Positions 25,046 through 38,541 are shown, counted from the first letter of the stretch. The stretch is DNA of 64,000 nucleotides from Flaccisagitta enflata (GCA_965153355.1 OZ231128.1:33728001-33792000), one strand, 5' to 3'. A program made the numbers and translations. Notes: generated by a model from the letters alone, not told the origin.

Positions 25046-25195
25046 GATGGACATCAGTTTTCAACACACTAGACGGATTGTGCTCGATCAAGTATTCTTT
25101 TAAAAATATTCATAAAGACTGTCAACAAGCAGACTACTCATGTCAGGGTGCCCGGCAAAGCAAAAATTGGACTTCGCCTAACAAAAAAGCTTTTT

Positions 25196-25273
25196 AGGTG
25201 CGACAAAGCACCTTTATAAACGAATTCTTCGACAATCCACACGTCGCACCCTATTAGCCTACTTGGCCTTGTT
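25196..25273 (+). mobile_element. Hairpin-arm element, ggtgcga subtype, internally deleted
   Basis: Same hairpin as the copy at 10313, with the TCGG middle deleted, then gtcgcaccctattagcc and cttggccttg. Confidence 0.65.
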
Positions 25274-25317
25274 CTTTTGCAAAAATATTCTGCCTAACTT
25301 TCACATCTATTGGGCAC

Positions 25318-25440
25318 CATCTTTAGGGTGACTTTGATGAAGTTTCCATTGACTGGCATCAGAGAGACAGAATTTGCATAATTGAAATATAGATTCCAAT
25401 GGTTATTCAGTGCAAACTTTAAAGTCACCCTAAAGATGGC
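25318..25440. repeat. Small foldback
   Basis: ccatctttagggtgacttt at 25318 is reverse-complemented at about 25420-25440 with an 80-bp loop. No target duplication identified. Confidence 0.6.
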
Positions 25441-25689
25441 TCGAGCAATAGCTTATTTCAAAGCATTATTTGCAAAAAAAAATCTGAACAGTATCTGGGT
25501 CCGCGACGGAGGGGGGTTAAAGATCACCAATTCCATAAGATCGCTATGACCAAAAAGATCGCTAACCCTGTAAGTTCGCTAAAACTAAAAGTCTTTACAT
25601 TTAGAGCCTCCATACAAAGTTTCATGCAAATCCGTTGAAAAAAGGGCAAAGTTATGCACGTTTTTTACTTTTAGGCTAGTAGGGTGGTT

Positions 25690-27055
25690 GGGTAGTAATT
25701 GGTTTGAATAAATAGTGTGCACATGTTGAGTTTTTCCATTGAGAGACTCCATACTAAATTTCAATTAAATTGGTTGAAAAATATCCAATTTATGCAAGTT
25801 ATTCGCTTTTAGGCCGGTAAGCTGGTTAGGTGGTAGGTCAGTTAACATGCTCAAACAGAAATGAATCACATACATGTGTTGAGTCTTTCCATTTAGAGAC
25901 TCCATACCAAATTTCAACCAAATTGGTTGAAAAACGCCAAAGATATGCACATTTTTCACTTTTAGGCTGAAAGGCTGGTTGGGTGGTAGGCTGGTTTGAC
26001 AGGATAAATAGTGTGCCTATGTTGAATCCTTCAATTTAAAGACTCCTTACCAAGTTTCAACCAAATTAAATGAAAAATGACAAAGTTGTGCAAATTTTTC
26101 ACTTTTTGGTCAGTAGGCTGGTTGGGTGTTAGGTTAGTTTGGCCGGTTAGCATGCTCAAATGCATATAAATCACATACATATGTTGAGTCCTTCCACTTA
26201 GAGACTCCATACCAAATTTCAACCAAATTGGTTAAAAAATACCAAAGTTTTGCACGTTTTTTACTTTTAGGCCGGTAAGCTGGTTGGGTGGTAGGTCGGT
26301 TTGGCCGGTTAGCATGCTCAAACATATATAAATTACATACATGTGTTGAGTCCTTCCATTTAGAGACTCCATACCAAATTTCAACCAAATTGGTTGAAAA
26401 ACGCCAAAGATATGCACATTTTTCACTTTTAGGCTGATAGGCTAGTTGGGTGGTAGGCTGGTTTGACAGGATAAATAGTGTGCATATGTTGAGTCCTTCA
26501 ATTTAAAGACTCCTTACCAAGTTTCAATCAAATTAGTTGAAAAATGACAAAGTTATGCAAGTTTTTCACTTTTTGGTCGGTAAGCTGGTTGGGTGGTAGG
26601 TCAGTTTGGCCAGTTAGCATGCTCAAATGCATATAAATCACATACATATGTTGAGTCCTTCCATTTAGAGACTCCATCCCAAATTTTAACTAAATCGGTT
26701 GAAAAACGCCAAAGATATGCACATTTTTCACTGTTGGCTGGTAGGCTGGTTGGGTGGTACGCTGGTTTGACAGGATACGTAGTGTGCATATGTTGAGTTC
26801 TTCTATTTAGAGACTCTTTTCCAAGTTTCAACTAAATTAGTTGAAAAATGACAAAGTTTTTCACTTTTTAGTCGGTGGGCTGGTTGGGTGGTAGGTCAGT
26901 TTGGCCGGTTAGCATGCTCATATGCGTATAAATCACATAAATATGTTGAGTCCTTCCATTTAGAGACTCCATACCAAATTTCAACCAAATCGGTTGAAAA
27001 ATGCCAAAGTTATGCAAGTTTTTCACTTTTAGGCCGGTAGGCTGGTTGAGCCGGT
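25690..27055. repeat. About 150-bp satellite, nine copies of two alternating types
   Basis: The anchor GAGACTCCATACCAAATTTC or its variant recurs at spacings of about 142-164 bp. Copies with AGCATGCTCAAA and copies with ATAGTGTGCATATGTTG mostly alternate, giving a dimeric higher-order unit near 300 bp. The ORFs inside are shadows. Confidence 0.88.
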
Positions 27056-27299
27056 TGGGTTGGTCGGATCACAAAAATCGGATAGGATGTAAAGCGCCTT
27101 ACCCTAGTAAAACTTCCCACTAAATATAAAACCGGTTACCCAGTTACCCGGCGCACCAATGGCTTTTTGCCGAGATAATATAGGGACAAGGGGAGGGACA
27201 TGGGAGGACAAGAGCCTAAAAAAGTCAATCAAGGGGAATTTTTCAGAACCTGTTTCACCAAAAAGCCCTCCCATTAAATAGGGCTAAAAGCTCCAAGGT

Positions 27300-28315
27300 T
27301 TAAAAAAAAACTCATGTTGAAAAAAAACTCCCGGTTGAAAAACTCCCGGTGAAAAAAAACTCCCTGGTTGAAAAAAACTCCCAAGTTGAAAACTCCCCGG
27401 TTGAAAAAAAACCCTGGTTGAAAAACTCCCCGGAAAAAACTCCCTGTTGAAAAAAAAAACTTTGAAAAAAACTCCCCGGTTGAAAAAAAACTCCCGGTTG
27501 AAAAAAACTCCTGCTGAAAAAAAACTCCTCAAAAAAAACCCCGGTTGAAAAAAACCCCGGCTGACAAACCCCGGTTGACAAAACCCCCGTTGACAAAACC
27601 TCGGGTTGACAAAAAACTCCCCGGTTGACAAAACTCCCGTTGACAAAAACTCCCCTGTTGACAAAAACCCCGTTGACAAAACTCCTGTTGACAAAAACTC
27701 CCGTTGACAAAAAACTCCCCGGTTGACAAAAACTCCCCGGTGGACAAAAACTCCCCGGTTGACAAAAACTCCCGTTGACAAAAACTCCCCGGTTGACAAA
27801 ACTCCCCGTTGACAAAAAACTCCCTGTTGACAAAAAACTCCCCGGTTGACAAAAAACTCCCCGGTTGACAAAAAACTCCCCGGTTGACAAAAAACTCCCC
27901 GGTTGACAAAAAACTCCCCGGTTGACAAAAAACTCCCCGGTTGACAAAAAACTCCCCGGTTGACAAAAAACTCCCCGGTTGACAAAAAACTCCCCGGTTG
28001 ACAAAACTCCCCGGTTGACAAAAACTCCCTTGACAAAAAACTCCCAGTTGAAAAAAACTCCCCGGTTGAAAAAACTCCTGGTTGAAAAAAACTCCCCGGT
28101 TGAAAAAAACTCCCCTGGTTGAAAAAAGTCCCTGGTTGAAAAAGTCCCTGGTTGAAAAAGGCCCTGGTTGAAAAAAAATCCCTTAAAAAAAAAAGTCCCC
28201 GTTAAAAAAAAAAGTCCCCGTTAGAAAAAAAAAGTCCCCGTTAGAAAAAAAAAGTCCCCGTTAGAAAAAAAAAGTCCGCGGTTGAAAAAAAAAGTCCGCG
28301 GTTGAAAAAAAATGC
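27300..28315. repeat. About 18-20-bp tandem array (CTCCCCGGTTGACAAAAAA)
   Basis: Homogeneous from 27830 to 28020 and degenerate on both sides (GTTGAAAAAAACTCC, then GTTAGAAAAAAAAAGTCCCC). Same core as the short arrays that bound the macrosatellite units downstream. Confidence 0.9.
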
Positions 28316-28495
28316 TACGCAGTTGAGTAAAAGGACAAGACAAGTGTTGAGGGACATAATAGATGTGACTAATGTGGATTGAGGAGTAAAACAGGTGAAG
28401 AGTCAATCATATCTAGATTGTGGGACAAAACAAATGCCCAGTCTATCCTTGATTGGAGAACAAGGTGATCAGTCTAGATAAAGATAAGCAAAGCG
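28316..28495 (-). repeat. Inverted copy of part of the macrosatellite unit
   Basis: Reads in reverse complement the segment found at 29405-29600, 33110-33300 and elsewhere (ttactcctcaatccacatta, tcatctattatgtccctcaa). It is the only copy in this orientation. Confidence 0.8.
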
Positions 28496-29700
28496 GGAAA
28501 AAGAGGAGAAGGAGAAAAGTAATGGTAGGGAGGGGACTACATGGTTGGAATGCTCTCCACTTTGATAAACAAGAAGCCTTGTGATGCGCTGTGGTCACTT
28601 GTCCAACAATCCAGGTCAAATTGTCTAATCCAGCAATTTTTTTCAACCGCGGAGTTTCTTTTCAACTGCAAAGTTTTTTTTTGAACCGCGGAGTTTTTCT
28701 TAACCGCGGAGTTTTTTTTCAACCGCGGAGTTTTTTTTAACCGCAGAGTTTTTTTTCAACCGCAGAGTTTTTTATAAGAGGAGGAAAGGAGGATGTCAAC
28801 CAAGGAGCATCTTTTTAATCAGAACATTAATTTCATCCTAACAAGGCTGCTGGGCTGCTGCGGCAACCGGGGAGTTTTTCTTTAGAGACAACTTTCCAGA
28901 TCAATATCTCCTGCTGCTGCTTCTATATAATATATATTAAGGATGGTTGGGGCTAAAAGGCAGGGGTTTAAAAGGGGGATTTAGCAGCCCCAGCCTCAGC
29001 ACAGCAGCAATAAGGCAGCTAGAGCATATAGGATTGACTGCAAGATGCAGCAGTAACTGCAGAGCAAATAAAAAACTCAGCGGTTGAAAAAAAAACTCCG
29101 CGGTTGAAAAAAAACTCCCCGGTTAAAAAAAAACTCCTTGGTTGGGAAGAGGAGGAAGGGGAGGAAGAGGAGGAGGAGGAGGAGGAGAAAGATGATGATG
29201 ATGATAGGGAGGTCACTACATGGTTGGAATGCTCTCCACTCTGATAAACAAGAAGCCTTTGGATGCTCTGTTGTCACTTGTCCAACAATCCAGGTCAAAT
29301 TGTCTTCTCCAGCGATACATAATATACTTGGTCACTTGTCTTGTCCCTCAACCGAATAACATACTTAGTCACTTGTCTTGTCCCTCAACCAAATATGACT
29401 CATCACTTATCTTGTCCCTAAGTCCACAAAGACGCTTTGCTTATCCTTATGTAGATTAGACTCATCACCTTGTTCTCCAATCAAAGATAGACTAGGCATC
29501 TGTCTTGTCCCACGATCTAGATATGATTGACTCTTCAATCCACATTAGTCACATCATCTATTATGTCCCTCAAATTTTGTCTTGTCCTTACTCAACTGCC
29601 TAGCGTTTTTTTCTCAACTGGCATTTTTTTAAACGGGTATTTTTTTCAACTGCAAAGTTTTTTCAAATCAGCGGAGTTTTTTTCAACCGCAAAGTTTTTA
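28496..29700 (+). repeat. Macrosatellite, first plus-orientation copies
   Basis: Contains catggttggaatgctctcc twice (28540, 29219) and aaggatggttggggc once (28941), with short AACCGCGGAGTTTTTT and GTTGAAAAAAAACTCC arrays between the blocks. Confidence 0.85.
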
Positions 29701-29785
29701 GTCGCGCGCACGCCACTTACAACCATTTTGTCGGTCGGGTCCGTCGGTCCGCCGCCGGGTCGGGTCGGTCGGTCGGTCGGTAATA
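29700..29785 (+). mobile_element. Hairpin-arm element, truncated
   Basis: agtcgcgcgcacgccact hairpin (one arm imperfect) followed by GTCGG repeats; runs straight into the TCATTTTTGG array. Confidence 0.55.
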
Positions 29786-30935
29786 CTTTGCTTTTTTGTG
29801 TCATTTTTGGTCATTTTTGGTTGCTTTAGTCATTTTTGGTCATTTTTGGTTGCTTTAGTCATTTTTGGTCATTTTTGGTCATTTTTGGTCATTTTGTCAT
29901 TTTGGTCATTTTGGTATTTTTTGGCTTTTTTGGTCATGTTTCTTTTGGTCATTTTTGGTCGTTTTTGATCATTCATAATCATTTTTAATCATTTCTAATC
30001 ATTTTAATCATTTTTGATCATTTTTGGTCATTTTTACTTTGATCATTTTTGTCATTTTGGCCATTTTTGGCTTGGTCATTTTTGGTCATTTTGTCATTTT
30101 TGATCATTTTTTATCATTTTTGATCATTTTGATCATTTTTGATCATTTTGATCATTTTGGTCATTTCTGGTTATTTTTTGATCATTTTGTTATTTTGGTC
30201 ATTTTTGTTTTATCATTTGGTCATTTTGGTCATTTTGGTCATTTTTGATCAATTTTACATATTTGATCATTTTTGGTCATTTTGGTCATTTTGGTCATTT
30301 TTGGTCATTTTGGGTTGTTTTTAACATGTATCATTTTGGACATTTCTGCTATTTTTGATCATTTTTTGTCATTTTTGGTCTTTTTATCATTTTTGGGCAT
30401 TTTGTCATAAGTTGATCATTTTGGTCATTTTTGATCAATTTGGTCATTTTTGATCATTTTTGGTCATTTTTGGGTCATCTTGGTCATCTGGGTCATTTGT
30501 GTCATTTATGTCATTTTTTGGTCATTTTTGGTCATTTTTGGTCATTTTTGGACTTTTCAGGTCATTTGAGGTCATTTAGGTCATTTTAGGTCACTTTGAT
30601 ACTTTTTGGTCATATTTGTCATTTTTGGTCATTTTTGGTCATTTTTGGTCATTTTTGGTCATTTTTGGTCATTTTTGGTCATTTTTGGTCGTTTTTGGTC
30701 ATTTTTGGTCATTTTGGTCATTTTTGGTCATTTTTGGTCTTTTTGGACATTTTTGTTCGTTTTTGGTCATTTTGGTCATGTTTGGTCATTTTTGGTCATT
30801 TTTGGTTATTTTGGCCAAATTGGTCATTCTTGGTCATTTATGGTCATCTTTGGTCATTCTTGGTCATTTTTGTCATTTTGTCATTTTGGTCATTTTGGCT
30901 ATTTTTGGTCATTTTTGGTCATTTTGCTAAAGTCT
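29786..30935. repeat. TCATTTTTGG-type tandem array
   Basis: About 1.1 kb of 9-12-bp variants (TTTTGGTCAT, TTTTTGATCAT). Three frames stay open, giving spurious Phe/Trp/Ile ORFs. Confidence 0.93.
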
Positions 30936-31760
30936 GCTTAAAGTCTGCTGTTAAAGTCTGCTGGTTGAAGTCTGCTGCTTAAGTCTGCTGGTTTAAATCT
31001 AATGGTTTAAGTCTGCAGGTCTAATGGTTTAAGTCTGCTGGTTTAAGTCTGCTGGTTAAAATGATATTGAAGATAAGTATGGTTTAAGTCTGGTTAAGTC
31101 TGGCTTTAAGTCCGATTAAGTCTGTTAACTCTGGTTTATCTGGTTTGTCTGGCTTAAGACTGGTTCATGTCTGACGGTCTGGCTGGTTTAGTCTGCTAGG
31201 TCTGGTGGGCGTCTGGTTTGTGTCTGGTTTTTGTTTGATTTAGATCTGATTTAGGTCTGATTTAGGTCTGGTTTTGGCCTGGTTTGGTCTGGTTTTGGTC
31301 TGCTTTTTTGTCGTGAGCCTGCTTGAGTCTGGCTTGAGTCTGGTTTGATTCTTTAGTTTGAGCCTGGTTTGAGCCTGGTTTGAGCCTGGCCTCAGGCCTG
31401 GTTTAAGTCTGGTTTGAGTCTGGTTTGAGTCTGGTTTGAGTCTGGTTTGAGTCTGGTTTGAGTCTGGTTTGAGTCTGGTTTGAGTCTGGTTTGAGTCTGG
31501 TTTGAGTCTGGTTTGAGTCTGTCTGAGTCTGGTTTGAGTCTGGTTTGAGTTCTGGTTTGAGTCTGGTCGAGTCTGGCTTGAGTCTGGCTCTGCTGAGTCT
31601 ACTTGAGTCTGCTTGAGTCTGGCTTAAATCTGGTTTATGTCTGGTTTATGTCTGATTTAGGTCTGGTTTAATTCCGGTCTGAGTCTGGTTTGAGTCTGGT
31701 TTGAGTCTGGTTTGAGTCTGTTTGGCCTGGCTTTGGTCTGTTTGGGCTGCTTTTAAGTTT
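30936..31760. repeat. 11-bp degenerate array (GAGTCTGGTTT)
   Basis: Best preserved at 31395-31555. Starts as AAAGTCTGCTG and drifts. Confidence 0.88.
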
Positions 31761-31879
31761 GATTTTCGATAAAAGATACAATAAGGAGTCAGTTCAGTTC
31801 TGTTATTTTTGTCCTGGTACGCGACTTATAGGTGTTGGCCTTGTTTTTCAATCAAGAAAGCATCATGAGTTTAACGCAG

Positions 31880-34800
31880 AGCCCGCAGAGTTTTTTTTCA
31901 ACCGCATGGTTTTTTTTTAACTGCCGCAGTTTTTATCACCATGGGGCAAAAAAGAAGGGGAGGAAGAGCATGAGGAAGAGGACTCAACCGCTGAGTTTTT
32001 TATAAGGAAAGGAAAGGAGGATGTTAACCAAGGAGTATTTTCTTAATCAGAGCATTAATACTTCAATGATGAATTTTATCCCAATAAGGCTGCATGCATG
32101 CAACTGGGAGTTTTTCTTTAGAAACAACTTTCCAGATCAATATCTCCTGCTGCTGCTTCTATGTAATATATATATAGTTAGGGATGGTTGGGGCTAAAAG
32201 GTATAGGATTTAGCAGCCACAGCCCCAGCACAGCAGCAATAAGGCAGCTAAAACATATAGGATTGACTGCAAGATGCAGCAGTAACTGCAGAGCAAACAA
32301 AAAGCTCCAGTCAAGAAAAAACTCCCCGGTTGAAAAAAAACTCCCCGGTTGAAAAAAACTCCCGTTGAAAAAACCTCGTTGAAAAACTCCCGTTGAAAAA
32401 ACTCCTGCTGAAAAAAACTCCCCTGAAAAAACTCTCGTTGAAAAACTCCCGTTGAAGCTGAAAAACTCCCGTTGAAAAAAAAAAACCCCGGTTGAAAAAA
32501 AATCCCTGGTTGAAAAACTCGCTGAAAAACCCCGGCTGAAAAACTTCCGTTGAAAAAAAACTCCCCGGTTGAAAAAAAAAACTCCCTTGAAAAAAAACTC
32601 TGTTGAAAAACCCCGGTTGAAAACTCTTGTTGAAAACTCCCGTTGAAAACTCCTGTTGGAAAACTCCCTGAAAAAACTCCCGTTGGAAAAAACTCCCGCT
32701 GAAAAAAAAACTCCCGTTGAAAAACTCCTCGCGTTGAAAACTACCCGCTGAAAAATACTCGTTGAAAAACTATTTGTTGAAAAAAAACTCCCCGGTTGAA
32801 AAAAAAACTCCCCGGTTGAATAAAAACTCTGCGGTTGGGAAGAGGAGCAAGGGTAGGAAGAGGAGGAGAAGGAGGAGAAAGATTATATGATGATAGGGAG
32901 GTGACTACATGGTTGGAATGCTCTCCACTTTGATAAACAAGAAGCCTTTTCATGCTCTGTTGTCACTTGTCCAACAATCCAGGTCAAATTGTTTTCTCCA
33001 GCGATACATAATATACTTGGTCACTTGTCTTGTCCCTCAACCGAATAACATACTTAGTCACTTGTCTTGTCCCTCAACCAAATATGACTCATCACTTATC
33101 TTGTCCCTAAATCCACAAAGACGCTTTGCTTATCCTTATGTAGATTCATCACCTTGTTCTTCAATCAAAGATAGACTAGGCATCTGTCTTGTCCAACGAT
33201 CTAGAAATAATTGACTCCTCACCTGTTTTACTCCTCAATCCACATTAGTCACATCATCTATTATGTCCCTCAACACTTGTCTTGTCCTTTTACTCAACTG
33301 CCTAGCGTTTTTTCTCAACCGCGGCATTTTTTTTCAACTGCGGAGTTTTTTTTCAACCGCAGAGTTTTCTTTCAACCGCGGAGTTTTTTTTCAACCGCGG
33401 AGTTTTTTTTCAACCGCGGAGTTTTTTTTCAACCGCGGAGTTTTTTTTCAACCGCGGAGTTTTTTTTCAACCGCGGAGTTTTTTTTCAACCGCGGAGTTT
33501 TTTTTCAACCGCGGAGTTTTTTTTCAACTGCGGAGTTTTTTTTTCAACCGCGGAGTTTTTTTTTCAACCACGGATTTTTTTTCAACCGCTGAGTTTTTTT
33601 TTCAACTGCGGAGTTTTTATCTACCATGGGGCAAAAAAGAAGAGGAGGAAGAGGAGGAGCCGGAGGAAGAGGACTCAACCGCGGAGTTTTTTATAAGGAG
33701 AGGAAAGGAGGATGTTAACCAAGGAGTATTTTTTTAATCAGAACATTAATACTTCAATGATGAATTTTATCCCAACAAGGCTGCTGGGCTGCTGCGGCAA
33801 CCGGGGAGTTTTTCTTTAGAAACAACTTTCCAGATCAATATCTCCTGCTGCTGCTTCTATATAATATATATTAAGGATGGTTGGGGCTAAAAGGCAGGGG
33901 TTTAAAAGGGGGATTTAGCAGCCACAGCCCCAGCACAGCAGCAATAAGGAAGCTAAAACATATAGAATTGACTGCAAGATGCAGCAGTAACTGCAGAGCA
34001 AACAAAAAGCTCCGCGGTTAAGAAAAAACTCCCCGGTTGAAAAAAAACTCCCCGGTTGAAAAAAAACTCCCCGGTTGAAAAAAATCTCCCCGGTTGAAAA
34101 AAAAACTCCTTGGTTGGGAAGAGAAGGGGAGGAAGGGGAGGAAGAGGAGGAGGAGGAGAAAGATGATGATAGGGAGGTGACTACATGGTTTGAATGCTCT
34201 CCACTTTGATAAACAAGAAGCCTTTTGATGCTCTGTTGTCACTTGTCCAACAATCCAGGTCAAATTGTCTTCTTCAGCGAAATATAATATACTTGGTCAC
34301 TTGTCTTGTCCCTCAACCAAATATGACTCATCACTTATCTTGTCCCTAAATCCACAAAAATGCTTATCGTATATAGATTCATCACCTTGTTCTTCAATCA
34401 AAGATAGACTAGGCATCTGTCTTGTCCAACGATCTAGATATGATTGACTCCTCACCTGTTTTACTCACCCATCCACATTAGTCACATCATCTATTATGTC
34501 CCTCAACACTTGTCTTGTCCTTTAACTCAACTGCCTAGCATATTTTCTCAACCACGGCATTTTTTCTCAACCGCGGCATTTTTTTCAGCGGCATTTTTTT
34601 TCAACCCTGAAGTTTTTTTTTAACCGCTGAGTTTTTTTTCAACCGCGGAGTTTTTTTTTAACCGCGGAGTTTTAATCTACTGTGGGGCAAAAAAGAAGAG
34701 GAGGAAGAGGAAGAGGAGGAGCAGGAGGAAGAGGACTTAACCGCAGAGTTTTTTTATAAGAAGAGGAAAGGAGGATGTTAACCAAGGAGTATTTTCTTAA

Positions 34801-37493
34801 TCAGAACATTAACACTTCAATAATGAATTTCATCCAAACAAGGCTGCTGGGCTGCTGCGGCAACCGGGGAGTTTTTCTTTAGAAACAACTTTCCAGATCA
34901 ATATCTCCTGCTGCTGCTTCTATATAATATACATTAAGGATGGTTGGGGCTAAAAGGCAGGGGTTTAAAAGGGGGATTTAGCAGCCACAGCCCCAGCACA
35001 GCAGCATTAAGGTTGCTAAAACATATAGGATTGACTGCAAGATGCAGCAGTAACTGCAGAGCAAACAAAAAGCTCCGCGGTTAAGAAAAAACTCCCCGGT
35101 TGAAAAAAAACTCCTTGGTTGGGAAGAGGAGGAAGGGGAGGAAGAGGAGGAGGAGGAGGAGAAAGATGATTATAGGGAGGTGACTACATGGTTTGAATGC
35201 TCTCCACTTTGATAAACAAAAAGCCTTTTGATGCTCTGTTGTCACTTGTCCAACAATCCAGGTCAAATTGTCTTCTCCAGCGATACATAATTTACTTGGT
35301 CACTTGTCTTGTCCCTCAACCAAATATGACTCATCACTTGTCCCTAAATCCACAAAGACTCTTTGCTTATCCCAATGTAGATTCATCACCTTGATCTTCA
35401 ATCAAAGATAGACTAGGCATCTGTCTTGTCCCACGATCTAGATATGATTGACTCCTCACCTGTTTTACTCCTCAATCCACATTAGTCACATCATCTATTA
35501 TGTCCCTCAACACTTGTCTTGTCCTTTTACTCAACTGCCTAGCATTTTTTCTCAACCGCGGCATTTTTTTTCAACCGGGGCATTTTTTTTCAACCACGGA
35601 GTTTTTTTTCAACCGCGGAGATTTTTTTTAACCGCGGAGTTTTTTTTCAACAGCGGAGTTTTTTTTCAACTGCGGAGTTTTTATCTACCATTGGGCAAAA
35701 AAGAAGAGGAGGAAGAGGAGGAGGAGCAGGAGGAAGAGGACTCAACCGCGGAGTTTATTATAAGGAGAGGAAAGGAGGATGTTAACCAAGTAGTATTTTT
35801 TAATCAGAACATTAATACTTCAATGATGCATTTCATCCTAACAAGGCTGCTGGGCTGCTGCGGCAACCGGGGAGTTTTTCTTTAGAAACAACTTTCCAGA
35901 TCAATATCTCCTGCTGCTGCTTCTATATAATATATATTAAGGATGGTTGGGGTTAAAAGGCAGGGGTTTAAAAGGGGGATTTAGCAGCCACAGCCCCAGC
36001 ACAGCAGCATTAAGGCAGCTAAAACATATAGGATTGACTGCAAGATGCAGCAGTAACTGCAGAGCAAACAAAACTCCCTGGTTGAGAAAAAAACTACCTG
36101 GTTGAAAAAAAAACTCCCCGGTTGGGAAGGGAGGAAGAGGAGGAGGAGGAGGAAGAGGAGGAGGAGGAAGGTGATGAAGGTGACTACATGGTTGGAATGC
36201 TCTCCACTTTGATAAACAAAAAGCCTTTTGATGCTCTGTGGTCACTTGTCCAACAATCCAGGTCAAATTTTCTTCTCCAGCGATACATAATATACTTGGT
36301 CACATGTCCCTCAACCATATAACATCCTTAGTCACTTGTCTTGTCCCTCAACCAAATATGACTAGTCACTTATCTTGTCCCTTAATCCACAAAGACGCTT
36401 TGCTTATCCTTATGTATTAGACTCATCACCTTGTTCTCCAATCAAAGATAGATTAGGCTTCTTTCTTGTCCCACGATCTAGATATGATTCACTCCTCACC
36501 TGTTTTACTCCTTAATCCACATTAGTCACATCATCTATTATGTCCCTCAACACTTGTCTTGTCCTTTTACTCAACTGCCTAGCATTTTTTCTCAACCGCG
36601 GCATTTTTTTTCAACCGGGGCATTTTTTTTCAACCACGGAGTTTTTTTCAGCGGCATTTTTTTTCAACCCTGAAGTTTTTTTTTAACCGCTGAGTTTTTT
36701 TTCGATACAGTCCGTCTTACTTACTTTTCAAGCGTTAATGGGGGTTTTGGCCTTATTGCTCCTGCTCAAATGTTCCACTGAACTCAATTACGGCCCCTGC
36801 CCACCCGCACGCGACTGGGAAAGCCGTGTATCCGGCCTAGTTTTTTAACCACAGAGTTTTTTTTTCCAACCGCGGAGTTTATTTTCAACCGCGGAGCTTT
36901 TTTTCAACCGCGGAGTTTTTTTGCAACCGCGGAGTTTTTTTTCAACTGCGGAGTTTTTATCTACCATGGGGCAAAAAAGAAGAGGAGGAAGAGGAAGAGG
37001 AGGAGCAGGAGGAAGAGGACTCAACCGCGGAGTTTTTTTATAAGAAGAAAGGAGGATGTTAACCAAGGAGTATTTTCTTAATCAGAACATTAACACTTCA
37101 ATAATGAATTTCATCCCAACAAGGCTGCTGGGCTGCTGCGGCAACCGGGGAGTTTTTCTTTAGAAACAACTTTCCAGATCAATATCTCCTGCTGCTGCTT
37201 CTATGTAATATATATTAAGGATGGTTGGGGCTAAAAGGCAGGGGTTTAAAAGGGGGATTTAGCAGCCACAGCCCCAGCACAGCAGCAATAAGGCAGCTAA
37301 AACATATAGGATAGACTGCAAGATGCAGCAGTAACTGCAGAGCAAACAAAAGGCTTTGCGGTTGAAGAAAAACTCCCCGGTTGAAAAAAAACTTTGCGTT
37401 GAAAAAAAACTCCGCGGTTGAAAAAAAACTCCGCGGTTGAAAAAAAACTCCGCGGTTGAAAAAAAAACTCCGCGGTTGGGAAGAGGAGGAAAG

Positions 37494-37525
<32 letters not shown>

Positions 37526-38290
37526 GTGATGGTAGGGAGGTGACTACATGGTTGGAATGCTCTCCAAATGAATAGACAAGAAGCCTTTTGATGCTCTGTG
37601 GTCACTTGTCCAACAATCAAGGTCAAATTGTCTTCTCCAGCAATACATAATATACTTGGTCACTTGTCTTGTCCCTCAACCACATAACATACTTAGTCAC
37701 TTGTCTTGTCCCTCAACCACAGACTCATCACCTATCTTGTCCCTTAATCCACAGAGACGCTCTGCTTTTCCTTATGTAGGCTCATCACCTTGTTCTCCAA
37801 TCAAGGATAGACTAGGCATCTGTCTTGTCCCATGATCTAGGCATGATTGACTCCTCACCTGTTTTACTCCTCAATCCACATTAGTCACATCATCTATGAT
37901 GTCCCTCAACACTTGTCTCCGCGGTTGAAAAATACAAAAACTCTGCGGTTGAAAAACAAAAAACTCCGCGGTTGAGAAACAAAACACTCCGCAGTTAAAA
38001 AAAAAAAACTCCGCGGTTGAAAAACAAAACACATAGTGGTTGGGAAGAGGCAGAGGATGAAGAGGAGGAAGGAGTAGGTAGGGATGTTTGCTACATGGTT
38101 GGGATGCTCTCCACTTTGATAAAAAAGAAGTGTTATGATCATCTGTGGTCACTTGTCTACCAATCCAGGTCATTTGTCTTGTCCAGCAATACACGATATA
38201 CTTGGTCACTTGTCTTGTCCCTCAACTACATAACTTACTTTTTCACTTGTCTTGTCCCTCAACCACATGTGACTCCTCTCTCATCTTGTC
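31880..38290 (+). repeat. Macrosatellite of about 1.0-1.4-kb units bounded by oppositely oriented short arrays
   Basis: Unit order: a CAACCGCGGAGTTTTTTTT array; a 370-bp block (ataaggagaggaaaggagga ... gatcaatatctcctgctgct ... gcagtaactgcagagcaaac); a reverse-oriented GTTGAAAAAAAACTCCCCG array; a GAGGAAGAG purine block; a 450-bp block (catggttggaatgctctcc ... gtcttgtccttttactcaac). The anchor catggttggaatgctc occurs near 32908, 34183, 35185, 36186, 37547 and 38094, i.e. spacings of about 1275, 1002, 1001, 1361 and 547. Confidence 0.88.
36705..36841 (+). mobile_element. Hairpin-arm element, 5'-truncated, inside macrosatellite
   Basis: Distal part: gctcctgctcaaatg, cggcccctgcccacccgcac, gcgactggg, ccgtgtatccggcctag. 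It accounts for part of the extra length of the surrounding macrosatellite unit. Confidence 0.55.
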
Positions 38291-38396
38291 CCTTAACTAA
38301 CCTCCGCAAAAATCAACCCGTGTCGGACAGACCAGCCGAGACCCCTTCCTGCATCGTGAACCGATATCCGGCGGGCAACACCGAGACAGACTGACG

Positions 38397-38453
<57 letters not shown>
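38397..38453. repeat. (GACA)n microsatellite
   Basis: About 14 units; a (GA)n run follows at 38545-38600. Confidence 0.95.
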
Positions 38454-38541
38454 GGGGATTAGTAAGGAGAAGAGAGTAAGAGGTCGAGAAGAGACAATGG
38501 AGAGAAAAAAGTAAGTGTGAATGGAGCATGGGGTAAGAAAT

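Noticed and set aside
27284-28036. Minus-strand ORFs with STGEFFVNRGVF-type repeats
   Set aside because: The roughly 19-bp array is stop-free by chance; no non-repeat protein sequence.
29786-30935. Phe/Trp/Ile-rich plus-strand ORFs resembling membrane proteins
   Set aside because: Direct consequence of the TCATTTTTGG repeat.
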